DNA from: Gordonia sp. 'Campus' | GTDB taxonomy: Bacteria > Actinomycetota > Actinomycetes > Mycobacteriales > Mycobacteriaceae | Direction: 5' to 3' | Length of the DNA: 64,000 nucleotides | Assembly (NCBI RefSeq): GCF_022206305.1 | Contig: NZ_JAKOIW010000011.1 | Span: 157,327-221,326 of the forward strand | Part shown: positions 7,607-15,378 of the stretch, in pieces | Position numbering within the stretch: position 1 is the stretch's first letter | Layout of the letters: every line of letters starts with the position of its first letter | Made by a program: the position numbers and the translations under genes | Notes under the pieces: model-generated | What the model was told of the DNA's origin: nothing | What the model saw: only the letters and a program-made list of their open reading frames with translations | Databases searched by the model: none

Positions 7607-9271
7607 TCAGTGGCCGGCGAACGCCTCGGCGAGCCACCACGCGCCGCCGTCGTCGGCGATCTTGGCGTCGATGACCAAGGGACCTGACGGCGTCGCGGTG
7701 GAGAGGGAGGCTACCCAGCGCCGGACGCCGTCGAGGTCGTCGAGCCCGGTCACCGTGACCCCGGTGGCGCCGTGGCCGCGGGCGATCGCGGCGATGTCGA
7801 CGTCGGGAAAGGTCACCGTGGTCATGTCCGCGTCGCCGAAGTGGTGGACTTCCGCCCCGTAGGCGGAGTCGTTGTAGACGATGACGACCAGCGGCAGAGC
7901 CAGCCGGACGGCCGTCTCCAATTCGGCGATGGCCATCAGGAATCCGCCGTCTCCGGTGCCGAGCACCGGGATTCGGCCCGGTTGGGCGAACGCTGCGCCG
8001 ATCGCGGTGCCGAGACCGAGGCCGATCGACTGGAACGCCTGGGTGAAACAGAATCCGAACTCGTCGGGAACCGACAGGTGCGTCGACGGATAACCCATGA
8101 AGTTGCCGGAGTCGATGGACACGATCCGATCGGCGGGCAGGATGTCGTCGAGCGCGATGGTCACTGCCCGCGCATCGACCCGGCCGGGCGTGACCTCCTC
8201 GGTCACCGGGACATCCCGCCATCGGGACGACGCGGCGATTCGTTGTTCGACGTCCGCGGTTCGATAACCGTTCCGGGCCGGGCGGTTCCCGTGGAGCGCG
8301 AGTACGTCCGACGCCGTTTCCGCACAGTCGCCGACCACCCCGACGTCGACGCCGCGATGCGCGCCGAGCGCGTCGACCTCGATGTCGACCTGGGCCACGA
8401 CGCTGCCGTCACCGATGAGGCGGCCGTGGCGCATCGTCCACATGTTCAGTGCACAGCCCCAGCCGACGATGAGGTCGGCTCCGGCGATGAGTGCGGCGGA
8501 GGTGGGGGAGGAGAACCCGCCGGAGATCCCCAGCGAGAACGGGTTTCGGCCGAACAGGCCGTTCGCGACGGCCGAGGTGGCGACGAGCGCACCGGAGTGC
8601 TCGGCGAGGGCCGCGATCTCGGGCCCCGCGCCGCGCGCGCCGCGGCCCGCGACGAAGACCGGCCGGTCTGCGGCGTCGATGGCGTCGGCCAGTCGCTGCG
8701 CCGACGCGGCGTCGGGTCGAACCCGTGGGGCCTCGGCCTGTGTCGTGACGGGTGCCGCCACCTCCGCGGGCGCGGCCGCGACGTCGATCGCGACATTGAG
8801 GACGACGGTCCGGCGCTGTGTCACCGCGGTGCGGACTGCCCGCGTCACATCGGCGACGACCGAACCCGGGCCGTGGACGCGATCACTGACCGCGCCCACG
8901 CTCGTGACGAGAGCGTCCTGGTCGATGCGGAAGTTCGAGCGCAACGCCGCCGCCGGGGCGTCGGCGGTGAGCACGATCATCGGGGTACGGCTCTTGGCCG
9001 CCTCGGTGATGCCGGTCATCGCGTTCGTCAGTCCGCAACCCTGATGAACCGACAGCACGCCGACGCGCCCGGACATGCGCGAATACGCGTCGGCCATGCT
9101 CGCGGCACCGCCCTCGTGGCGCGCCGCGGTGAACGGCACCCCGCCGGAGCGCAGGGCGTTGGTCATCACGAAGTTGCCGCTGCCGACGACGCCGAAGGCG
9201 TGACCGACCCCGAGGTCGGCGAGTAGGCCGCCGACGACGTCGGCAATCGTCGGACCGTATGTGCCCGCCAC
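7607..9271 (-). CDS. Thiamine-diphosphate-dependent enzyme (acetolactate synthase/benzoylformate decarboxylase-like)
   Basis: A 554-residue three-domain ThDP enzyme. The PYR domain holds the catalytic Glu in TAARHEGGAASMADAYSRMSG; the middle domain has DRPVFVAGRGARGAG; the PP domain has the Mg-ThDP motif GDGGFLMAIAELETAVR with the closing VYNDSAYG. It is a 2-oxoacid decarboxylase or carboligase, but substrate cannot be read. The open frame extends further upstream but that part overlaps the cyclase gene; GTG 9271 gives MAGTYGPTIADVV, the natural start. It follows the cyclase-family gene by 5 bases, so the two form an operon. Confidence 0.85.
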   Translation of the reverse strand: MAGTYGPTIADVVGGLLADLGVGHAFGVVGSGNFVMTNALRSGGVPFTAARHEGGAASMADAYSRMSGRVGVLSVHQGCGLTNAMTGITEAAKSRTPMIVLTADAPAAALRSNFRIDQDALVTSVGAVSDRVHGPGSVVADVTRAVRTAVTQRRTVVLNVAIDVAAAPAEVAAPVTTQAEAPRVRPDAASAQRLADAIDAADRPVFVAGRGARGAGPEIAALAEHSGALVATSAVANGLFGRNPFSLGISGGFSSPTSAALIAGADLIVGWGCALNMWTMRHGRLIGDGSVVAQVDIEVDALGAHRGVDVGVVGDCAETASDVLALHGNRPARNGYRTADVEQRIAASSRWRDVPVTEEVTPGRVDARAVTIALDDILPADRIVSIDSGNFMGYPSTHLSVPDEFGFCFTQAFQSIGLGLGTAIGAAFAQPGRIPVLGTGDGGFLMAIAELETAVRLALPLVVIVYNDSAYGAEVHHFGDADMTTVTFPDVDIAAIARGHGATGVTVTGLDDLDGVRRWVASLSTATPSGPLVIDAKIADDGGAWWLAEAFAGH

Positions 9272-9276
9272 GCGTA

Positions 9277-10062
9277 TCAGGCCGCGACGATCGCGAGCAC
9301 GCGCGAAGGGCTCCCGGTTCCACCGACGATCGGCAGCGGACTCACCACGATCACCGCGCCGGTCGGCGGAAGCGAACCGAGGTTGCGTAGCGAGGTGAGA
9401 CCGTACTTGTCGTTGCCGAGGAAGTGGTAGTGGACGGGGAACGCCGGATCGAACCCGCCGGCGAGGCCGGCGTCCACACCGACGGTCTCGACGCCCAGGC
9501 CGGTGATCTCGCGTTCGGTGGCGAGCCACTGCGCACACTCGACCGAGACGCCGGGAGTGTGCGACCCGGTCTCGTCGGCGTTGAGGAAGTCGGCCTCGGA
9601 ACCGCCGCGCGACTCCCAACCGGTGCGCAGCAGCAGCCAGGTCCCCGCGGTGAGCTGCCCGTGGACGTTCTCCCACTGCTCGACGTCGGCGACTTCCAGG
9701 AGGTGGTCGGGGTCGGCGGCGACCTTGTCGGTGAGGTCGAGAACGGCGGCGGGCCCGATGAGCCGCTGCACGGGGATCTGTGAGACATCGTCGCCGTCGC
9801 GGCCGCTGATCCAGTGGATCGGCGCGTCCAGGTGGGTGCCGATGTGCTCACCGGTGTGAATGTTGTTGTGGCGCCAGTAGGGTCCGGGCTCGTTGTACGC
9901 GCTGACCTCTTCGAGACTGAAGTCGATGAGGTTCGCGAACGGGGCGGGCAACCGCAACGCCGGTGTCGATGCGCTCAACGGGGTCGTCAGGTCGAGCACG
10001 CGGAGCGAACCGTCGGCGAGACCTTCGAGGAACGCGGACAGGGCGGGGGCGGTGGAGGGCAT
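9277..10062 (-). CDS. Cyclase family protein (kynurenine formamidase-like)
   Basis: A 261-residue metal-dependent hydrolase of the cyclase/KynB family. The metal-binding signature appears as HTGEHIGTHLDAPIHW (HxGTHxDxPxH), and a later GVETVGVDAGLAG segment matches the family. These enzymes open or close amide and lactone bonds in aromatic or isatin-like catabolism. ATG 10062 is chosen because GAAAGG lies nine bases upstream; ATG 10071 is alternative. It is first in a two-gene operon with the ThDP enzyme, suggesting hydrolysis followed by decarboxylation of a 2-oxoacid. That pathway is inference. Confidence 0.82.
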   Translation of the reverse strand: MPSTAPALSAFLEGLADGSLRVLDLTTPLSASTPALRLPAPFANLIDFSLEEVSAYNEPGPYWRHNNIHTGEHIGTHLDAPIHWISGRDGDDVSQIPVQRLIGPAAVLDLTDKVAADPDHLLEVADVEQWENVHGQLTAGTWLLLRTGWESRGGSEADFLNADETGSHTPGVSVECAQWLATEREITGLGVETVGVDAGLAGGFDPAFPVHYHFLGNDKYGLTSLRNLGSLPPTGAVIVVSPLPIVGGTGSPSRVLAIVAA

Positions 10063-10119
10063 GGGCGACATCCTTTCGGCGACTGCGCCGAATGATGCCA
10101 GGTCCACCGCCCCGGCACG

Positions 10120-10875
10120 CTACTTGCGGGCGCCCCGCCAGTTCATGCCCCAGCCGTACGCCTCGTCGACCTTGTCCTGGGCGCCACGGATGTATCGGAC
10201 CTCGCGATTGAGAACGAGTTCGCCACCGCGGTTCTCGAACAACGCGATCGCACACGAGAGAGCAGACTGGTCGGCTTCGTCGAGCCGGACCTCGATCTGC
10301 GGTCCACTCACCGGGTAGAGGGTGACGACGCCGTTGGCGCCCGCCCAGTTGGGGGTGCCCTCGTAGATGTAGGCGAAGATCAGGATGCGCCGGATCTGGT
10401 TGGTCGCCGCGAGATCGATGTACATGTTCTCGCCGCCGGAGCCGGATCGGTCGTCTCCGTCGAGATAGATGATGGGCTGACCGTCGCGGGGTGCCCGGAA
10501 CGAGTTGCCGAGGGCCTGGACGATGCCCTTGCTGCCGTCGGTGAACTCCCACAGGCAGGCGAGGTCGAGATCGATGCCCTGTGCCTTGCGAAACAGGCCG
10601 CCGCCCTTGGAATTCGAGGTCCAGCTCAGGTTGACACGCACCTGTCCGGTGGTCGCGCCCTGCTTGCTCAGCGAGATGCTGGGCGCGGACTTGGTCAGGG
10701 TGATCTTGGAGAGCGACACCGGTTGTGCGGGCGGCTGCTGGCCGTAGCCCGCCGGGGTGGGCGGTTGCTGTCCGTAACCCGCGGGAGCGGGCGGCTGCTG
10801 TCCATACCCCGCCGGCGGCTGCGCGGGCGGCTGCGGCGGCTGCGCCTTCGGACGCTTGGTGTAATCGATCCCCAT
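10120..10875 (-). CDS. TerD-family tellurium/stress resistance protein with Pro-Gln repeat head
   Basis: A 251-residue protein. Residues 12-50 contain three copies of a decapeptide of type GYGQQPPAPA, a flexible low-complexity head. A TerD-like calcium-binding beta-sandwich follows, with IDLDLACLWEF and YLDGDDRSGSGGEN, the two acidic Ca-binding motifs of the family. TerD proteins are linked with tellurite, phage and oxidative or envelope stress, by unknown mechanism. It lies downstream of and in line with the Hsp70 and Fn3-like genes. The 66-base gap to the latter permits cotranscription. Confidence 0.85.
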   Translation of the reverse strand: MGIDYTKRPKAQPPQPPAQPPAGYGQQPPAPAGYGQQPPTPAGYGQQPPAQPVSLSKITLTKSAPSISLSKQGATTGQVRVNLSWTSNSKGGGLFRKAQGIDLDLACLWEFTDGSKGIVQALGNSFRAPRDGQPIIYLDGDDRSGSGGENMYIDLAATNQIRRILIFAYIYEGTPNWAGANGVVTLYPVSGPQIEVRLDEADQSALSCAIALFENRGGELVLNREVRYIRGAQDKVDEAYGWGMNWRGARK

Positions 10876-10941
10876 GTCGGTTTCCTCATCTCATCGGTGG
10901 GTGACGCGGGTGGTGTTGGCGCCCAGCGTAGTGGACCTGGC

Positions 10942-13086
10942 TCACTCGACGGTCCGGCTCGGCCCGGCCTCCGCACGCGCCGACGGGCCGAACGACGACG
11001 CGACGGCGAGGGCTCCCTGGGGAGTCCGTCGGCAACTCGCCACCGCCACGTGGCACGGGCGCGGGATGTGCGGCGGGATCGGGTAGCCGTCGTCGATCTG
11101 GTAGCGGGTGTTGGTCACCTTCGCGGTGACGGCGCGCGGGTCCGCGGGATCGTCCGGCGCCGTATCCGGCCGGATGACGACCATCGCCTCGGTCACCCCG
11201 GCCGGCCAGTCGAACCGCAGGGTGTCCCCGTCGACGCGGACCGCGGTGATCGCGGGTGGATCTGCGTCTCGGGGAGTCGAGCTCGGTGCGGCCGGTGCGG
11301 AGACAGTCGGTGAGGGGGCGGTCGGTGAGGGGGCTGGGCCGGAACGGGCTGGCTCCGAGCGCTGGTCCCCGAGCACGGCGGTGACCTCGTAGACGGGCGG
11401 GACCGGGTCGACCGTACCGCCGTCGGACAGTTCGGTCGCCGGCGTACGGCCGAGGGTCCGTGTCGAACCGTCCGCTCCGATCCGCACCACCCGGTAGACC
11501 ACCGCGGGCGTCGGCGAGGCCTCCCAGGACACGGTGGTGCCGTCGTGGCCCGTCGTCGTGCGTACGTTCCGGGGCGGTTCGATGCGGACACGGTCCGCGA
11601 CGGCGTTGAGCTCCTCGTGATCGACGATCCGGCGTCGCATCTCGATCACCGCGGCGAGGCTGCCCGGGTCGCCCGCCGCTGCACGGGCCAGCTCGTCGGC
11701 TGCGCGGACCAGGGCGCGCGCGGCGTCGAGCCGGGCGTCGAGGCTTCCGTCCGCGCCGCCGGCCAGGTCCACATCCCGTGCTTCGCGGTGCAGCGCCTCG
11801 AACAGTTCCAGGGCGGCGACGTGGTGGTTGTCGGCGACCAGTGCCTGCGCATGTCGGTAGTCCCCGAGCGCCTTGTCGGCGACGCGGTCGATCTCGGCGG
11901 CGACCGCCGCGATCTGGCGGAGGGCATCACCGTCGTCTCCGGCGGCGGCACGTGCCTCGGCGATCGCCGTGCGTGCCCGGAACGGCAGGCCGTCACGCAG
12001 GGCGGCGCGCGCGGCGCGCAGGTCGTTCTCCCACCGTCGAGAAGGGGTTTCGACAGGCGGGGCAGGGGGCTCGACGCTTCCCGGGGTGACGGCGGGCGAG
12101 GTGACCACTCGGGCTCCGAACTCGTGTGCGACAGCGGCGATCACCTGCCGTGCGTCGCGGGCGCCCAACCCCAGACTGCCCGCCTCGGCGAGGAGGAACT
12201 CGTGGTCGGCGGCGCCCAGTTCGTCCTCCACCAGCACGGCCGCGCGGACGCGAGGCCGCAGATGTTCGGTCACCTCGTCGACGACGGATTGTCGATATGC
12301 CTGCGCGAGGGCGGGATCGGTCAGCAGGACGTCGTTCACGTGCACCAGGAGTTCGTCGATCACCGCCCGCATACGCCCCGCGGCGAGTTCGCGCGCACGC
12401 TCGTTGAGTGCGGCGGCACGCGATCCGACGAGCGCGTGATCAGCCGCGTCGTCGGTGTCGAGGTGCAGAAAGGTGAGCAGGGTCGGGGTGGGTTCGCCGT
12501 CGCGGAGGCGGTCGAATTCGGCCAGGAGGTCACCGATCTGGCTGCGTTGCCGGTCGGTCAGCGCCGCTGCCGGTCCGGCGACAGCGGGCGCCGCCGGAGG
12601 CGGGTCGTCGATGAGCCGGTGTCGTCGGAGTCGCGTGGCGATCTCGGCGGGGGTGAGACCTCCCATGGCGCCGATGTCGTCGAGTCCCTGTCGTTTCGAC
12701 GCCGGGATGCCGCCGTAGCGTTCGTTGAGCCGGGCAATGGCGTTGTCGAGGAGTTCGAACCTCTTCTGGTCGCGCAACTCGCGCCGGGTGCGCACCGCCC
12801 GCGCCTCGGCGATGCGACCGGTCTTGTGCCGCAGCGGAGCCGACCGGACGTCGTGTTCGGCAACCAGGCGTGCGACCAGGACGCGATACTTGGGGTGGTC
12901 CCGCTGCTTCTGCCAGAACGCCCAGACCTCGTCGAGGCGTTGCAGTACCTGGTCGTCACCGAGGCGCTCGGCCTCCTCGATGGGGATGTCGTAGAGCTCG
13001 AACACGTCGGACTCCCCGGCACCGCCGCGCTTGTCGACCGCGGCGAGCACCCGTTTGCGGTAGTCGTTGCCGACGAACGGTTCCAT
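10942..13086 (-). CDS. Large Hsp70-associated protein with C-terminal fibronectin-III-like domains
   Basis: A 714-residue cytoplasmic protein with no recognised enzyme motif. The N-terminal half is helix-rich and very charged (residues 1-330, including DDQVLQRLDEVWAFWQKQRD). A central Ala/Arg/Glu-rich coiled region follows (to about 480). The last third has two Fn3-like modules, IEPPRNVRTTTGHDGTTVSWEAS and ITAVRVDGDTLRFDWPAG, separated by a Pro/Ser linker. ATG 13086 is the best start; upstream codons in frame run into the Hsp70 gene. It sits 28 bases after that gene and is presumably a cofactor or client-binding partner of the Hsp70, which is inference from context. Confidence 0.7.
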   Translation of the reverse strand: MEPFVGNDYRKRVLAAVDKRGGAGESDVFELYDIPIEEAERLGDDQVLQRLDEVWAFWQKQRDHPKYRVLVARLVAEHDVRSAPLRHKTGRIAEARAVRTRRELRDQKRFELLDNAIARLNERYGGIPASKRQGLDDIGAMGGLTPAEIATRLRRHRLIDDPPPAAPAVAGPAAALTDRQRSQIGDLLAEFDRLRDGEPTPTLLTFLHLDTDDAADHALVGSRAAALNERARELAAGRMRAVIDELLVHVNDVLLTDPALAQAYRQSVVDEVTEHLRPRVRAAVLVEDELGAADHEFLLAEAGSLGLGARDARQVIAAVAHEFGARVVTSPAVTPGSVEPPAPPVETPSRRWENDLRAARAALRDGLPFRARTAIAEARAAAGDDGDALRQIAAVAAEIDRVADKALGDYRHAQALVADNHHVAALELFEALHREARDVDLAGGADGSLDARLDAARALVRAADELARAAAGDPGSLAAVIEMRRRIVDHEELNAVADRVRIEPPRNVRTTTGHDGTTVSWEASPTPAVVYRVVRIGADGSTRTLGRTPATELSDGGTVDPVPPVYEVTAVLGDQRSEPARSGPAPSPTAPSPTVSAPAAPSSTPRDADPPAITAVRVDGDTLRFDWPAGVTEAMVVIRPDTAPDDPADPRAVTAKVTNTRYQIDDGYPIPPHIPRPCHVAVASCRRTPQGALAVASSFGPSARAEAGPSRTVE

Positions 13087-13114
13087 CACACCCCCAGCTC
13101 CGCCATATCCGGTG

Positions 13115-14791
13115 TCATCGGTCGCGTCGCCGGGACCGATGCACCTGCTCGAGTTCGCGTTCGACCTCGGACTTCGACAGCGATGCACCGGTTTTCGCGG
13201 ACAATGTCAACGGGATCTGCGCGTCGACGTGGAAGGCCGTCACGTGCAACACGCCGTCGAAGGCCATCTCGAACGTGACCGACACCTCGCTCCCCTCGTC
13301 GTAACCGGGCGGGATGTCGGTGATGGCGCCCTCGATGAGGACCTTGGCGTCCTCGGGACGTGGGGACGCGGCCTGGCCCTGTTGCTCCAGGACGACCAAC
13401 TCGATGCGTGTCTGGTCGCGGCGCATGGTGCCGAATGAGCGTCGGACCCGGATGGGCAGGGTCTGATTGCGGTGGACGAGCCAGCTCGCCTCGAGTTCTC
13501 CGTTGTGACCGTTGACCGCCAGAACTCCGAAACCCCGTGACACGACGGTGTCCACGGAGATCTCGAGCATGCGCCGCACGCTGCTCACCGGCAGCGCGAA
13601 CGCCTGTGCCACCCGCGTGCAGGACTCGTCGAGATCGGCCGCAGCGACGGTGTCGAGGCCGCGGTCCTCGCGGAGCCGGCCGCGGGTGGTGAGGTCGGCG
13701 CGGACCAGTCGTTCGATCTCGAGCTTCTCGCCGTAGATGGCGGCGCCGCGCGCGACGGCGAGGTCCGGGTCGTCCAGCTCAGGTGACCTGCCCAGTGCCG
13801 CAGCCAGTTCGCGCGTCACCATCGGCATCCGTGACGAGCCGCCGACCAGCAGGACGCGGTCGACCGAGCCGACTCCGCGGCGCTCGGCCGCGGCCAGACA
13901 CGACCTGGTGAGTTCGATCGTGCGGGCCAGCAGGGGACGGGTGAGTTCCTCCAGCTCGGCTCTGGTGACGGTGATGACTGACCGCGCCCCATCGTGCGCC
14001 ACGACCACCGACGTCGACTCCGATTCGGTGAGTTCGTGTTTCGCCCGTTCAGCGGCCAGGATCAGGGTCTGTGAACCGGCCGAGTCGTCGAGCGGGTCCT
14101 CGGCGTCGGGGTTCTCGGTGCAGAAGGCACGGGACAGGTGGAGCGCGAGCCGCTCGTCCCAGTCCGCCCCGCCGAGCTGATGGTCGCCGTCGACGGCGAG
14201 CACGGTGATGCGACGGTCGGCGAGTTCGATGACCGTCGCATCGAAGGTGCCGCCGCCGAGGTCGTACACCAGGACCGTCTCGTCCGGTGTGTCCTTGGCG
14301 AAGGGGTCGGTGATCCGGCTGAAGCCGTAGGACAGGGCCGCGGCGATCGGCTCGGACAGCACCCCGGCGACGTCGAGGCCCGCGTAGGTTCCGGCCTGGA
14401 TCGTCGCGCGGCGCTCCTCGTCGCCGAAGTAGGCCGGCACGGTGATGACCGCGCGCTCGACCCGCTCGCCGGCGAACTCCGCGTCGGACATGAGGGATTT
14501 CAGGATGAGCGCGGAGATCGCGGGCGCCGACCAGGTCTGACCGTGGGCGACGAAGCGCCACTGCGCGTCGCCCATCCGCCGTTTGACGAGGCTGCACACG
14601 TTCTCCGGATCGAGTCGGGCCTGCCGGCGCGCACCCTCACCGACGACGTGATCGGTGGCCGAGGTCAGCAGCACGGTCGACGGGGTCGTCGGCGCCCCCA
14701 TCAGGCCGACGATCACCTCCGGGCGGCCGTCGGCGTCGATCTTGGCCATCGCCGAGTTGGTGGTTCCCAGGTCGATCCCGATTACGCCCAC
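13115..14791 (-). CDS. Hsp70 family chaperone (DnaK-like)
   Basis: A 558-residue Hsp70. The N-terminal ATPase has VIGIDLGTTNSAMAKI (phosphate 1), VYDLGGGTFDATVIEL (phosphate 2) and VDRVLLVGGSSRMPMV (adenosine motif). The substrate-binding part is shortened and divergent, ending with a Ser/Lys/Arg-rich tail instead of the DnaK lid, so this is a specialised Hsp70 and not the housekeeping DnaK. GTG 14791 puts the protein start right at MGVIGIDLG. It is divergent from a GrpE-like gene (14868) and heads the Fn3-like and TerD genes. Confidence 0.87.
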   Translation of the reverse strand: MGVIGIDLGTTNSAMAKIDADGRPEVIVGLMGAPTTPSTVLLTSATDHVVGEGARRQARLDPENVCSLVKRRMGDAQWRFVAHGQTWSAPAISALILKSLMSDAEFAGERVERAVITVPAYFGDEERRATIQAGTYAGLDVAGVLSEPIAAALSYGFSRITDPFAKDTPDETVLVYDLGGGTFDATVIELADRRITVLAVDGDHQLGGADWDERLALHLSRAFCTENPDAEDPLDDSAGSQTLILAAERAKHELTESESTSVVVAHDGARSVITVTRAELEELTRPLLARTIELTRSCLAAAERRGVGSVDRVLLVGGSSRMPMVTRELAAALGRSPELDDPDLAVARGAAIYGEKLEIERLVRADLTTRGRLREDRGLDTVAAADLDESCTRVAQAFALPVSSVRRMLEISVDTVVSRGFGVLAVNGHNGELEASWLVHRNQTLPIRVRRSFGTMRRDQTRIELVVLEQQGQAASPRPEDAKVLIEGAITDIPPGYDEGSEVSVTFEMAFDGVLHVTAFHVDAQIPLTLSAKTGASLSKSEVERELEQVHRSRRRDR

Positions 14792-14867
14792 GATCGGGGA
14801 TGCTAGCAGCGCCGACGGCCTCGACGACTCGGACGAACGGCCGGGCACCGGTGATTACGCTGTGGAA

Positions 14868-15359
14868 ATGACGACTTCCGGGGAGCCGACGCCGCAGCAG
14901 ATCGATGCCCTCGCACAGCTCCGGGAGCAGGTGTCCGACCTCGCCCTCGTGGTGGCGCGCCAGACCCGGACCATCGAACGTCTCGTCGACGCGACGCGGG
15001 CCCCGGCCGGACCGGCGGCCGCGGACACATCGCTTCTCGTCGATCTCTTCGCACTCCACACCGATGCGACGACGTGCGCGGCGTCGGCGTCGGACGCCGA
15101 CCGTCCGGCGTTCGAGCTGCTGCGTGCCGGCCTCGAACGGGTCATCGCCGGGCGAGGGGGTGTCGTCGTCAGTCCGGTCCCGGGCGTCGAGTTCGACGCC
15201 CGGACGATGGAAGCAGTCGACGTCCGGACGGCGGACGATGCCGCCGCGGATCGGACCGTCGCCGAGCTGCTGCGGCCCGGCTTGCTCGTCGGTGAACGGT
15301 CCGTACGCCCGGCGGCCGTGGTCGTCCACCGGCATTTCGTAGCGAAAGATGGTGCATAG
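14868..15359 (+). CDS. GrpE-like nucleotide exchange factor
   Basis: A 163-residue protein with an N-terminal coiled coil (QQIDALAQLREQVSDLALVVARQ) and a C-terminal beta domain with GVEFDARTMEAVD and LRPGLLVGERSVRPAAVVVHR, which match the GrpE pattern of 'FDP..H.AV' and 'GY.l.dRvlRPA.V.V'. It is expected to drive ADP release from the neighbouring Hsp70. ATG 14868 is chosen; GTG 14862 in frame is alternative. The histidine usual in the GrpE 'HEA' motif is missing here (MEA). The stop codon lies in the loop of a terminator hairpin. Confidence 0.8.
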   Translation: MTTSGEPTPQQIDALAQLREQVSDLALVVARQTRTIERLVDATRAPAGPAAADTSLLVDLFALHTDATTCAASASDADRPAFELLRAGLERVIAGRGGVVVSPVPGVEFDARTMEAVDVRTADDAAADRTVAELLRPGLLVGERSVRPAAVVVHRHFVAKDGA

Positions 15360-15378
15360 CACCATTTTTTGCTACGAA
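15336..15378. terminator. Bidirectional terminator hairpin containing both convergent stop codons
   Basis: A 20-bp inverted repeat (15336-15355 and 15359-15378) has only two G-T type mismatches and a 3-base loop, with an A/T run in the stem so that each direction meets a T-rich arm. The grpE-like TAG (15357-15359) spans the loop, and the prolyl oligopeptidase stop (15372-15374) lies in the right arm. Confidence 0.8.

Noticed and set aside
7772..9226. 484-codon rightward frame opposite the ThDP enzyme
   Set aside because: Its composition (Arg/Asp/Gly/His mix) is that of an antisense shadow; the ThDP motifs on the minus strand are unambiguous.
11545..13278. 577-codon frame opposite the Fn3-like gene
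   Set aside because: No motif or ribosome site; a shadow of the minus-strand gene.
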